Below, in pieces: positions 14,616 through 23,175 of a stretch of DNA of 44,431 nucleotides. Below the pieces are notes generated by a model. The model was not told the origin of the DNA and ran no database searches. It was given only the letters and a program-made list of their open reading frames with translations. Position numbers and translations under genes: made by a program. Origin of the DNA: Sphingomonadaceae bacterium (lineage in GTDB: Bacteria; Pseudomonadota; Alphaproteobacteria; Sphingomonadales; Sphingomonadaceae). The stretch spans positions 1 to 44,431 of the forward strand of contig RFZB01000003.1 in assembly GCA_009920915.1 (NCBI GenBank), read 5' to 3'. The number at the start of each line of letters is the position of its first letter. Position 1 is the first letter of the stretch.

Positions 14616-16433
14616 ATGTCTGATGATATTGACGCGCAGGATGATATGGGCCCCGGCTTTGATCTGGGCGCGCCGCCCCAAGCGGCCCCTGCCACCCCTG
14701 CGCCTATTGCCCCAATAGCAGCATCGCCCGCCACAGCTGCGGCCGCGCACGATGGCCAGGCCTATCGCGTGCTGGCCCGCAAATATCGTCCACAGCGTTT
14801 TTCTGAGCTGATTGGCCAAGACGCGATGGTCACCACGCTGGGCAATGCCATTAAGCGCGGTCGGCTGGCCCATGCCTTTTTGCTGACGGGCGTCCGCGGC
14901 GTTGGCAAAACCTCAACAGCGCGGCTGGTGGCCAAGGCGCTCAACTGTATTGGGCCAGATGGCCAAGGCGGCCCGACAATTGACCCATGCGGCCAGTGTG
15001 AGCCGTGTCGCGCCATTGCCGAAGGCCGACATATTGATGTGATTGAAATGGATGCCGCGTCCAACACCGGCATTGATGACATTCGTGAAATTATTGATGC
15101 CGTGCGCTATGCCTCGGTGTCAGCGCGCTTCAAAATCTACATTATCGACGAAGTCCATATGCTGTCTAAGGCGGCCTTTAACGGCCTGTTGAAGACGCTG
15201 GAAGAGCCGCCGCCGCACGTCAAATTCCTGTTTGCGACGACAGAAATTCAAAAAGTCCCCGTGACCGTTCTCTCGCGCTGCCAACGCTTTGACTTGCGGC
15301 GCATTGCGGCCGATTTGCTGGCCCAGCATTTTGGCAAAGTCTGCGAAGCTGAGGGCGTGACAGCAGATGCTGAAGCACTCGCTTTGATTGCGCGCGCGGC
15401 CGAAGGCTCTGTGCGCGATGGCCTGTCGATTCTCGATCAGGCAATTGCCCATGCCGATATGGACGGGGCAGGCCGTGTGACGGGTGAGCAGGTCCGCGCC
15501 ATGCTGGGCCTGTCAGACCGTGGGGCGGTGCGGCGCTTGTTTGGCATACTCTTGTCCGGCGATGCGCAGGCCGCGCTGGCCGCACTGGCCGATCAGCATG
15601 ATCTGGGCGTGGAGCCTGCCGCCATTTTCAAAGGCCTGCTGGAAACCTGCCATGGCACCACATTGGCCAAAGTTGGCACCCCGACTGACCCGGCCCAGTC
15701 GGTTGAAGAGCGCGCGGATTATGAACTGTGGGCCGCCAATCTGAGCTTCCCCTTGCTCCACCGGATATGGCAATTGCTGCTCAAGGGCCATGAAGAGGTG
15801 GTCCGCGCGGCTGACCCCGGCGAGGCGGCTGATATGGCGGTGTTGCGGATCATCCATGCCAGCCAATTGCCTGATCCCGGTGAATTGGCCCGCAAGCTGG
15901 AACAGGGCACGCCGCTGACACCGTCAAGCACCACTCCTGCCCCAGCTCCGCCTGCTGCAGGGCCACAGGCGGCAGCGGTAGTCCCAGCCCCAGCCCCAGC
16001 CCCAATTCCTGCAGCGACCCCGGCGGTCGACACAGCCCCCGCTGTGCCGGCTGATTTTCCAGCGCTGATTGAGTATCTGGCCGACAATGGCCGCGCCCAT
16101 ATGGCGCAGCAATTGCATGATTATGCGGGGTTGATTGACTATGCCCCCGGCGTGCTGACATTCCGCCCCGTAAAGCCCCTGCCCAGCGATTTCGCGCGGG
16201 ATGTGGCCGCATCGCTTAAAGCGCTGACGGGCTTAGTCTGGGATGTGGCAACCAAAGATGGCGCAGCCCAACCCTCCCTGCTGCAGCAAGAACAGGCACA
16301 AGCGGCTGAGGCCCGGCAACATATTTTGGACACGCCTTTGGTCAAAGCTGCATTTGAGGCCTTTCCTGATGCCGAGTTGATCGATTATGGGGCGACCCCT
16401 GACGACCACGCGCACCGGAGCATCGCATCATGA
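14616..16433 (+). CDS. dnaX: DNA polymerase III subunits gamma and tau
   Basis: The clamp-loader ATPase of the replicative polymerase, 605 residues. After a 45-residue low-complexity leader come RVLARKYRPQRFSELIGQ, Walker A GVRGVGKTST (92-101), the zinc module (Cys111, Cys125, Cys128, Cys131), Walker B IIDEVHML (177-183) and the arginine-finger motif SRC (220-222). The region near 440-490 is an Ala/Pro-rich linker with a repeated PAPAPAP tract, followed by a C-terminal tau-like domain. I saw no obvious slippery heptamer for a programmed frameshift. YbaB follows with a four-base overlap, a classic pairing. Confidence 0.96.
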   Translation: MSDDIDAQDDMGPGFDLGAPPQAAPATPAPIAPIAASPATAAAAHDGQAYRVLARKYRPQRFSELIGQDAMVTTLGNAIKRGRLAHAFLLTGVRGVGKTSTARLVAKALNCIGPDGQGGPTIDPCGQCEPCRAIAEGRHIDVIEMDAASNTGIDDIREIIDAVRYASVSARFKIYIIDEVHMLSKAAFNGLLKTLEEPPPHVKFLFATTEIQKVPVTVLSRCQRFDLRRIAADLLAQHFGKVCEAEGVTADAEALALIARAAEGSVRDGLSILDQAIAHADMDGAGRVTGEQVRAMLGLSDRGAVRRLFGILLSGDAQAALAALADQHDLGVEPAAIFKGLLETCHGTTLAKVGTPTDPAQSVEERADYELWAANLSFPLLHRIWQLLLKGHEEVVRAADPGEAADMAVLRIIHASQLPDPGELARKLEQGTPLTPSSTTPAPAPPAAGPQAAAVVPAPAPAPIPAATPAVDTAPAVPADFPALIEYLADNGRAHMAQQLHDYAGLIDYAPGVLTFRPVKPLPSDFARDVAASLKALTGLVWDVATKDGAAQPSLLQQEQAQAAEARQHILDTPLVKAAFEAFPDAELIDYGATPDDHAHRSIAS

Positions 16434-16753
16434 AATCGATCGACGATATTTTGAAGATGGCCCAAAATGTGCAGGCCGAACTTGAGAAAGCCCAAGCCAA
16501 TCTCGATACGATTGAGGTCGAGGGCGCTGCTGGCGGCGGCCTCGTCAAGGTCCGCGCCTCGGCCAAGGGCCGGATCATTGGCGTTGCCATTGATGACAGC
16601 CTGTTGCAGCCCAGCGAAAAGCAGATTCTGGAAGATTTGGTGACGGCGGCATTTAACGATGCGCGCGCCAAGGCCGATGCTGTCTCAACCGAAGAAATGG
16701 GCAAAATGAAGAGCAGCATCCCCCTGCCGCCCGGCTTTAAACTGCCATTCTAA
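16430..16753 (+). CDS. ybaB: YbaB/EbfC nucleoid-associated protein
   Basis: A 107-residue DNA-binding dimer of the YbaB family. It starts with MKSIDDILKMAQNVQAELEK, a helix predicted to dimerise, followed by EVEGAAGGGLVKVRASAKGR and the DLVTAAFNDARAKA segment, and ends LPPGFKLPF as family members do. The ATG lies inside the dnaX stop (ATGA). Proteins of this family bend or coat DNA and often sit with dnaX and recR; here no recR follows, and the next gene (mtgA) is on the other strand. Confidence 0.95.
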   Translation: MKSIDDILKMAQNVQAELEKAQANLDTIEVEGAAGGGLVKVRASAKGRIIGVAIDDSLLQPSEKQILEDLVTAAFNDARAKADAVSTEEMGKMKSSIPLPPGFKLPF

Positions 16754-16773
16754 GCCCGCCGCCTGCTGGCGAT

Positions 16774-17475
16774 CTAATCAAGGCAGGCGTCCAGCCGGTC
16801 GCGCTTCACCACGCCAATATTGGCTGCAATCCGGTTGCCATGGCGGCGCGTAAAGCCGTTGGGGTCGGTTGCCTCGCGCTTTTTGGGAAGGGGCAGAACC
16901 GCGGCAATCCGTGCGGCTTCCACATTCGTCAGGCGGGAAGCATCATGCCCAAAATAACGTTGTGCGCCGGCATTGGCGCCATAGGTCCCAATGCCAGTTT
17001 CCGCGATATTCAGATAAACTTCCATAATCCGGCGCTTGCCCCAGATGTTTTCGATCAGCACCGTAAACCACGCTTCAAGGCCCTTGCGGACATAGCCGCC
17101 GCCCTGCCACAAAAACGCATTCTTCGCTGTTTGCTGGCTGATCGTAGACCCACCGCGAATACGGCCGCCTTGTTGATTGCGACGAAAGGCAGCGGCAATT
17201 GCCTCGCGGTCAAAGCCATCATGGAGGCAAAATTTGCCATCTTCGCCCGCAATCGCCGCGCGTGCCATATCGGGGTCCATATCGCGAAGTGGCATCCAAT
17301 CTTTCGTGACGCCACGGCCCGAGACCAGGTCGCCCGCCATTGTGGCAGTAATGGGTGGGGGAATAAAGCGATACACAACCACCCATAGAACCGACAAAAT
17401 GACAAAGCCCAAAATGGCCTTGCCCAACAGGACAAGCCAGCCACCAGAGGGAAAAGGCTTTGCGCGTTTGACCAT
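16774..17475 (-). CDS. mtgA: Monofunctional peptidoglycan glycosyltransferase
   Basis: Polymerises lipid II into glycan strands at the periplasmic face without a transpeptidase domain. The 233 residues comprise one transmembrane anchor (about 13-35), then a family-51 glycosyltransferase domain: catalytic Glu78 in AGEDGKFCLHDGFD, RGGSTISQQTAKN at 108-119, and EVYLNIAETG, the last three being GT51 signatures. The length matches MtgA, not the long class A PBPs. It converges on ybaB across 20 bases and diverges from argS. Confidence 0.95.
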   Translation of the reverse strand: MVKRAKPFPSGGWLVLLGKAILGFVILSVLWVVVYRFIPPPITATMAGDLVSGRGVTKDWMPLRDMDPDMARAAIAGEDGKFCLHDGFDREAIAAAFRRNQQGGRIRGGSTISQQTAKNAFLWQGGGYVRKGLEAWFTVLIENIWGKRRIMEVYLNIAETGIGTYGANAGAQRYFGHDASRLTNVEAARIAAVLPLPKKREATDPNGFTRRHGNRIAANIGVVKRDRLDACLD

Positions 17476-17593
17476 AAGGGCGGTTTAGCGCCTTTGAGCG
17501 CATGGGCAAGCAGGGGCGTGCGCGCGCAGGTTGCCGGATGGCGCACAGGCCGCTAAAGCGCCCGCTTTCCTGCACAGTCTGGATGGATTGCCC

Positions 17594-19324
17594 GTGACCA
17601 CGCTTTACGCCCGCTTTGCCGCGCATATTGAGGATGCGCTAAACGCTCTTGAAACCGAAGGGGTTTTGACGGCGGGTGTCGACCGACGCAATGTGACGGT
17701 AGAACCTCCCCGGGATGCCAGCCATGGCGATTTGGCCACCAATGCCGCAATGGTCTTGGCAAAGCCTGCGGGCATGAACCCGCGCGCGCTGGCTGAGGCC
17801 TTGTCGGCCAAATTGGGCGCGCTGGGCGAGGTCGCGTCTGTCGACGTGGCGGGGCCAGGCTTTATCAATTTGCGGCTGACGCAAGAGGCGTGGCGCACTG
17901 AATTATCGCTGATCGCAGCAGCAGGCGACAGCTATGGCCGGTCCACCCAAGGCGCGGGCACGACCGTGAATGTGGAATATGTCTCAGCCAACCCCACAGG
18001 GCCGATGCATATGGGCCATTGCCGAGGTGCCGTTGTCGGCGATGCGCTGGCCTCTTTGCTGCAATATGCCGGCCATAAGGTCATTCGCGAATATTATGTG
18101 AATGATGCAGGCGGCCAAGTTGATGTGCTCGCCCGCTCCGTCCATTTGCGCTACCGCGAGGCGTTGGGCGAAGCCATTGGCGAGATTCCTGAAGGGCTTT
18201 ATCCCGGTGATTATCTGGTCCCGGTGGGCCAAGCCCTCGCCGCTGACTATGGCGACCGCTTTGTTGGCGCGCCCGAGCAGGATTGGCTGATCCTGTTCCG
18301 CGAAACAGCCGTTGCCAAGATGATGGATATGATTCGGGCAGACCTCGCACTGCTGGGCATCCATCATGATGTCTTTGCGTCCGAAGCCGTTGTGCAGCGG
18401 GAAAAGAAGCCCGAGGCTGCCGAAGCCTTTCTGCGCGAAAAGGGCCTTGTCTATGACGGCGTTTTGGAAGCGCCCAAGGGCGAGGTGGACCCAGATTGGG
18501 AACCTGTTACGCTGCCTCTGTTCCGCTCAACCCAATTTGGGGATGATCAGGACCGGCCCATTAAAAAATCCAATGGCAGCTGGACCTATTTTGGCGCTGA
18601 CATGGCCGCCTATCACTTTCAAAAGGCCCAAAATGCCGATGCGCTGATTGATATTTGGGGTGCCGACCATGCGGGCACGGTCAAGCGGATCAAGGCTGCC
18701 GTTGCCGCGCTGACGGGCGGAACCAAGCCTTTTGACGTCAAGCTGGTGCAAATGGTGCGCCTGTTGCGCGGCGGTGAGCCTGTAAAAATGTCAAAGCGCG
18801 CGGGCAATTTTGTGACATTGGCCGATGTCGTGCGCGAAGTGGGCAAGGATGTTGTGCGCTTCACCATGCTGACGCGCAAGGCCGATGCCCAAATGGACTT
18901 TGACTTTGCCAAGGTGGTGGAAGCCTCAAAAGACAATCCGGTTTTCTATGTGCAATATGCCCATGCGCGGATTTGCTCCTTAAAGCGCAAAGTGGCGGAA
19001 GCGGGTATGGATGCCAGCCAGCCCAACCCGGCGCTGCTGGATGCAACGGATTTGGAACTGGCCAAGCTGGCCGCCCAATTCCCCCGGATTGTCGAATCAG
19101 CTGCCGCCGCGCGTGAGCCGCATCGTATTGCTTTTTACCTCTATGATCTGGCGGCTGCCTTCCATGCCTATTGGAATGCCGGCAATGATGATCCGGAACG
19201 ACGCATTTTTCTGACCAATTCGGCAGAAATCACCGCCGCCCGTCTTTTCTTGGCGACAGCAATCGGGCAAGTAATTGCCAATGGCCTGTCGATCATGGGG
19301 GTCGCAGCCGCTGAGGAGATGTAA
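17594..19324 (+). CDS. argS: Arginyl-tRNA synthetase
   Basis: Class I synthetase charging tRNA-Arg. From the GTG at 17594 (GGATGG upstream) it has 576 residues and the family N-terminus VTTLYARFAAHIEDAL; a TTG 63 bases earlier would add an unconserved tail. The HIGH-type motif is NPTGPMHMGHCRG and the KMSKS-type motif is KMSKRAGNFV. The C-terminal DALR anticodon domain ends the protein (RIAFYLYDLAAAFHAYWN). An N-terminal tRNA-binding Add-1 domain is present. The SPOR-domain gene begins five bases after its stop, so the two are cotranscribed. Confidence 0.97.
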   Translation: MTTLYARFAAHIEDALNALETEGVLTAGVDRRNVTVEPPRDASHGDLATNAAMVLAKPAGMNPRALAEALSAKLGALGEVASVDVAGPGFINLRLTQEAWRTELSLIAAAGDSYGRSTQGAGTTVNVEYVSANPTGPMHMGHCRGAVVGDALASLLQYAGHKVIREYYVNDAGGQVDVLARSVHLRYREALGEAIGEIPEGLYPGDYLVPVGQALAADYGDRFVGAPEQDWLILFRETAVAKMMDMIRADLALLGIHHDVFASEAVVQREKKPEAAEAFLREKGLVYDGVLEAPKGEVDPDWEPVTLPLFRSTQFGDDQDRPIKKSNGSWTYFGADMAAYHFQKAQNADALIDIWGADHAGTVKRIKAAVAALTGGTKPFDVKLVQMVRLLRGGEPVKMSKRAGNFVTLADVVREVGKDVVRFTMLTRKADAQMDFDFAKVVEASKDNPVFYVQYAHARICSLKRKVAEAGMDASQPNPALLDATDLELAKLAAQFPRIVESAAAAREPHRIAFYLYDLAAAFHAYWNAGNDDPERRIFLTNSAEITAARLFLATAIGQVIANGLSIMGVAAAEEM

Positions 19325-19329
19325 GGCCG

Positions 19330-20000
19330 ATGGCTGACAATGAGGAATTGTCGCTTGGCAAGGGAGAACGCCTCCCCTGGCTGGAGCCCGTGGACGACCC
19401 AGCAGCTGAAGAGCCGTTTGGTGGTTCCGCACCCGCCAAACCGAGCCCAATGGCACGGGCGCGCTGATTGCCGCCCCCGCCACACCCTATAAAGTAAAGC
19501 CCAGCGAAGCGGGTGGCATGGATGTTGACGGCCAAGGCGATGCAACTTTTGCCGCATCCGAAGGCGCAGACGCGCAAGGTAAGCTCGACCTCACAGCCCA
19601 ACCCGAAGCCCCTGTGACGGACCAGCGCGTTGCCGATGCAGGGGCCACAAGCTCTGTTGCTGCGAGCAAAAAAGCCAGTGCCCCGGTCGCAGTGGGCGGC
19701 AAGCTGGTTCCCGCCAAACCCACAATACCTGGGCCTCGCCCCATCACTGACGCTACAACGGAAAACCCAAGCCAAGGGCTGATTCAATTGGGGGCGTTTG
19801 GCTCTGACGCGGCGGCACGACAGGCGCATGGCCAGATGGTGCGGCGCTACCCGCAACTAGCGGGATTGCCGCGCCTCATTTCAAAAACCGAAGTCGGCGG
19901 CACAACCTATTTTCGGCTGCGGCTAACAGCCGGTGCAGATGCCCCGCAAATTTGTGCGCAATTGCGCGCGGGCGGGGCCACCTGCATGATGATTAAATAA
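19330..20000 (+). pseudogene. SPOR-domain protein gene broken by an internal deletion and frameshift
   Basis: The start ATG at 19330 opens MADNEELSLGKGERLPWLEP, the normal N-terminus of the SPOR proteins found after argS in sphingomonads, but this frame stops at a TGA at 19465-19467 after 45 codons. The rest of the family sequence resumes in another frame (that of 19518), open from 19410 to 20000: WWFRTRQTEPNGTGALIAAP, then a low-complexity linker and a C-terminal SPOR fold (GLIQLGAFGSDAAARQAHGQ ... GGATCMMIK). The frame change falls at about 19410-19420, exactly where the single membrane helix is expected, and no hydrophobic helix remains. The simplest reading is loss of some 70-95 bases, not a multiple of three. 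SPOR domains bind denuded peptidoglycan at the septum. The C-terminal part could still start at ATG 19518 but would lack an export signal. A sequence or assembly error is the alternative. Confidence 0.75.
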
Positions 20001-20069
20001 TCCCCAGTAAATGGCTTGGCCTCGCCCCTGCCCTTCGACATATCGCGCTGCGACCGCTAGATTTTTGTC

Positions 20070-21080
20070 ATGAAACCCGTCATTTTTGGTCTGGCTGGGG
20101 ACCGTATCAGCCCCGAGGAACGCGCCTTTTTTCGGGAGGCGGACCCGGCGGGCTATATTCTTTTCAAGCGCAATATTGTCGACCGCGCCCAACTGCGCGC
20201 GCTGACGGATGATCTGAAAGCGCTGGCGGGCCGGGAAGATCTGGCCATCCTGATTGATCAAGAAGGCGGGCGTGTCGCCCGGATGCAGCCGCCCGAATGG
20301 CCAGCCTTTCCCGCAGGGGCAGCGTTTGACCGGCTTTATGATGTGGCCCCTATGTCCGCCATTGAGGCAGCCCGTGCCAATGGCGAGGCGCTGGGCCTGA
20401 TGCTGGCTGAAGTTGGCATTACCGTCGATTGCCTGCCACTGCTGGATGTGCGCGTGCCCGAAACGCATGACGCCATTGGCGACCGCGCTTTGGGCCGTGA
20501 CCCAATGCGGGTGGCCGCACTTGGCCGTGCCGTGATTGAAGGGCTGCGAGCGGGCGGTGTCGTGGGCATTGTGAAGCATATGCCGGGCCAAGGCCGGGCC
20601 GTTGTAGACAGCCATTTGGAATTGCCGACGGTGACGGCGGATGCCGCCGCACTTGAGCAAGATCTGGCCCCCTTTGCAGCGCTGAGGGACGCGCCCATGG
20701 GGATGACCGGGCACATCGTGTTCACCGCGTGGGACAAAGACCGCTGCGCCACCCTGTCGCCGACGATCCTACAGGATATCATCCGCAAGAAAATTGGCTT
20801 TACGGGCCTGTTGATGAGCGATGATCTGGATATGAAAGCGCTCAAAGGCAGTGTGCCCGAATTGGCGGCGCAGTGCGTGGCAGCGGGGTGCGATGTGGCA
20901 CTCAACTGCTGGGGCCGGTTTGATGAAATGGTCGGCATTGCCAATATGTTGCCTGATATAACGCCCGAGGCGCGGGCGCGTCTGGATGCGGCCATGGCGA
21001 CGATACGGCCCGTCGACCATATGGCGCAGATGGCAGCGTTGATGTCCAAACGCGATACATTGTTGGCTTTGGCAGGATAA
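20070..21080 (+). CDS. nagZ: Beta-N-acetylhexosaminidase (peptidoglycan recycling)
   Basis: Cytoplasmic glycoside hydrolase family 3 enzyme that removes GlcNAc from anhydro-muropeptides. The 336 residues show DPAGYILFKRNI near 25-36, LIDQEGGRVARM near 61-72, the general-acid loop KHMPGQGRAVVDSH at 169-182, and the nucleophile Asp in LLMSDDLDM near 251. No signal peptide is present, as expected. It sits between the SPOR gene and scpA; scpA begins six bases after its stop. Confidence 0.96.
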   Translation: MKPVIFGLAGDRISPEERAFFREADPAGYILFKRNIVDRAQLRALTDDLKALAGREDLAILIDQEGGRVARMQPPEWPAFPAGAAFDRLYDVAPMSAIEAARANGEALGLMLAEVGITVDCLPLLDVRVPETHDAIGDRALGRDPMRVAALGRAVIEGLRAGGVVGIVKHMPGQGRAVVDSHLELPTVTADAAALEQDLAPFAALRDAPMGMTGHIVFTAWDKDRCATLSPTILQDIIRKKIGFTGLLMSDDLDMKALKGSVPELAAQCVAAGCDVALNCWGRFDEMVGIANMLPDITPEARARLDAAMATIRPVDHMAQMAALMSKRDTLLALAG

Positions 21081-21086
21081 GGGCCG

Positions 21087-21857
21087 ATGTCGGGGGAGCA
21101 GCTTGAACTCGACAGCTTTGAAACGGCACCCCCGGCCGAGGACGAACGGCTGACAGTTGATGTGGGCAGTTGGGAAGGCCCGCTTGACCTCCTGCTGATG
21201 CTCGCCCGATCGCAAAAGGTGGATTTGCGCGAGATTTCAATCCTCGCCTTGGTCGACCAATATCTGGCCTATATTAACGATGCGCGGGCGCTAAAGCTGG
21301 AAATCGCTGCTGATTATCTGGTGATGGCGGCGTGGCTTGCCTATCTGAAATCCGGCCTTTTGCTGCCCAAAGACCCTGAAATTGAACCCAGCCCCGAAGA
21401 ATTGGCGCTGCGCCTGCAATTGCGACTGGAGCGGTTAAACGCCATGCGCGACGCTGGGGCCCGGCTGATGGCCCGCGATCGGCTGGGCCGGGATGTGTTT
21501 ATGCGCGGCGCGCCAGAAGGGCTGCGTGTGGTGCGCAAGGCCTTGTGGGATGCCAATTTGTTTGAGCTGATCCAAGCCTATGGCCATGTTAAGGCGCGGG
21601 CGGAACCGCCTTTGCACATTGTGCATCAGCGCAATGTCCTGACCTTGGAGGAAGCCATTGATCGTGTCTCGCGGCTGGTTGGCTCACTGGTCGAATGGAC
21701 AGTTATTCAGCGGTTTCTGCCAGAAAGTGATGATCCGCAATTCCGCAAATCAGCACTTGCTTCAAGCTTTTTGGCAACATTAGAGCTGGCGCGACAGGGC
21801 AAGATTGCCCTGAAGCAAGATGATGCCTTTGCCCCACTATATGTGCGTGCCGCATGA
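21087..21857 (+). CDS. scpA: Segregation and condensation protein A
   Basis: Kleisin subunit (256 residues) that bridges SMC heads in the bacterial condensin. The conserved N-terminal block WEGPLDLLLMLARSQKVDLR and ISILALVDQYLAYI lies near 29-60, followed by AADYLVMAAWLAYLKSGLLL and a winged-helix C-terminus. It overlaps scpB by four bases. The gene pair, with SMC elsewhere, compacts and separates chromosomes. Confidence 0.95.
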   Translation: MSGEQLELDSFETAPPAEDERLTVDVGSWEGPLDLLLMLARSQKVDLREISILALVDQYLAYINDARALKLEIAADYLVMAAWLAYLKSGLLLPKDPEIEPSPEELALRLQLRLERLNAMRDAGARLMARDRLGRDVFMRGAPEGLRVVRKALWDANLFELIQAYGHVKARAEPPLHIVHQRNVLTLEEAIDRVSRLVGSLVEWTVIQRFLPESDDPQFRKSALASSFLATLELARQGKIALKQDDAFAPLYVRAA

Positions 21858-22501
21858 CTGAAGATATGACGCCCGATCTGGACCCAACAGCCGATGCCAG
21901 CCGCGCGGTGGAAGCGACGCTGTTTGCGGCAGCCGAGCCACTCTCGGTGCAGGATGTTGCAGCCTATGTAGGCGAAGATATTGATATCAAAGGCGCGTTA
22001 AAACTGCTGCAAGAGCTATATGCCACGCGCGGCATTGAGCTGGTGGAACGTGGCGGCAAATGGCATTTCCAAACCGCGGGTGATTTGGCGCATATTTTAC
22101 GGCGCGAGCGCGAGGAAAACCGCAAGCTGAGCCGTGCGGCCATCGAGACGCTGGCCATTATTGCCTATCATGAACCTGTAAGCCGCGCCGAAATAGAAGC
22201 GATTCGTGGTGTCCAGATTTCTAAGGGCACGCTGGATGTCCTGATGGAGGCAGGCTGGGTGCGCCCCGCCGGGCGACGTGAAACACCGGGCCGCCCCCTC
22301 ACTTTTGCCACCACGCCAGCCTTTTTGGCGCATTTTGGCCTTGCCAGCCGCCGCGACTTGCCGGGCATTGATGATCTGCGCGCGGCAGGGCTGTTAGACC
22401 CCGTGGACTTGGCCTTTGAATCGATGGATTTTGAAGCGCGCGCCGAAATAGATGGCGATCGCGACGACCCAGACCTAGAAAACGATGAGGATGAAGCTTA
22501 A
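21854..22501 (+). CDS. scpB: Segregation and condensation protein B
   Basis: KITE-type winged-helix partner of ScpA (215 residues). Two winged-helix domains are visible: VEATLFAAAEPLSVQDVAAY near 16-35 and LSRAAIETLAIIAYHEPVSR near 92-111, then IRGVQISKGTLDVLMEAGWV and the GRRETPGRPLTFATTPAFL wing. The C-terminus is a short acidic tail (DPDLENDEDEA), common in alphaproteobacteria. Translationally coupled to scpA; tatA follows after 60 bases. Confidence 0.95.
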   Translation: MTEDMTPDLDPTADASRAVEATLFAAAEPLSVQDVAAYVGEDIDIKGALKLLQELYATRGIELVERGGKWHFQTAGDLAHILRREREENRKLSRAAIETLAIIAYHEPVSRAEIEAIRGVQISKGTLDVLMEAGWVRPAGRRETPGRPLTFATTPAFLAHFGLASRRDLPGIDDLRAAGLLDPVDLAFESMDFEARAEIDGDRDDPDLENDEDEA

Positions 22502-22561
22502 ATTGAGTCTGTCCGTCAGGCGCTTGCTTGGCTAGGGCATGGGTCCTCCAGAGGAGATGTT

Positions 22562-22786
22562 ATGGGTAGTTTTAGCATTTGGCATTGGCTGGTCGTCGGC
22601 CTTCTCGTCATGCTCCTGTTCGGCAAGGGCCGCTTTTCAGACATGATGGGCGATGTCGCCAAGGGCATTAAGAGCTTTAAAAAAGGCATGGCCGAAGATG
22701 AAGAGGCCAAGCCTGCCCCGCGCATTGAGGCCCCCACATCGCAAACCACGATTGAGGCTGAAAAGCACACGGATAAGCAGGGCTAA
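22562..22786 (+). CDS. tatA: Twin-arginine translocase subunit TatA
   Basis: Pore-forming component of the Tat system that exports folded proteins. The 74 residues have the family plan: one N-terminal membrane helix ([20 protein letters not shown]), an amphipathic helix from [18 protein letters not shown], and a charged C-tail. A strong AGAGGAG site lies five bases before the ATG. It is the first gene of a tatABC operon. Confidence 0.95.
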   Translation: MGSFSIWHWLVVGLLVMLLFGKGRFSDMMGDVAKGIKSFKKGMAEDEEAKPAPRIEAPTSQTTIEAEKHTDKQG

Positions 22787-22797
22787 CCCCAGCCCCC

Positions 22798-23175
22798 ATG
22801 TTTGACGTTGCACCCAGCGAATTTTTGTTGGTGGCTGTAATCGCGCTGGTCGTGATTGGGCCTAAGGATTTGCCGCGCGTGATGCGCGCAGTGGGCAAAT
22901 GGGTGGGCAAAGCCCGTGGCGTTGCCCGCCAATTCCGCGCCGGGTTTGACGAGATGGTTCGCGAGTCTGAATTGCGCGAGATGGAAGCAAAGTGGCGCGC
23001 CGAAAATGAGCGGATTATGCGCGAACACCCGGCCATCACGCCCCCCATGGCGCCAACGCCGCTTGCCTCTGCCGCAACGCCAGAGGCGGACCCTGGGCCA
23101 GAGGCAAACCCTGGGCCAGAGGCACCTGCCCAAACCGCACCACCAGCAGATGATGCACAGGGCAAGCTGCTGTGA
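22798..23175 (+). CDS. tatB: Twin-arginine translocase subunit TatB
   Basis: Tat receptor component that binds signal peptides with TatC. The 125 residues begin MFDVAPSEFLLVAVIALVVI, with the single membrane helix and the GPKDLPRVMR hinge that distinguishes TatB from TatA, then a long amphipathic helix up to about residue 80. The C-terminal tail is Ala/Pro/Glu-rich and contains a six-residue tandem repeat (PEADPG, PEANPG, PEAP). It overlaps tatC by four bases. Confidence 0.95.
   Translation: MFDVAPSEFLLVAVIALVVIGPKDLPRVMRAVGKWVGKARGVARQFRAGFDEMVRESELREMEAKWRAENERIMREHPAITPPMAPTPLASAATPEADPGPEANPGPEAPAQTAPPADDAQGKLL
23080..23127 (+). repeat. 18-bp tandem repeat within tatB
   Basis: The unit at 23080-23097 and the unit at 23098-23115 differ at two bases, and a partial third copy follows. 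It codes for the PEADPG-PEANPG-PEAP hexapeptide repeat in the disordered TatB tail. A multiple of three, so copy changes keep the frame. It may vary between strains. Confidence 0.85.

Noticed and set aside
15900-16040. Programmed frameshift site in dnaX giving separate gamma and tau
   Set aside because: The Ala/Pro linker is C-rich and no A-run slippery heptamer with a downstream hairpin was noticed.
19293-20714. Overlapping minus-strand open frames opposite the SPOR gene and nagZ
   Set aside because: Shadows of GC-rich genes; they have no conserved motif and do not explain the break in the SPOR gene.
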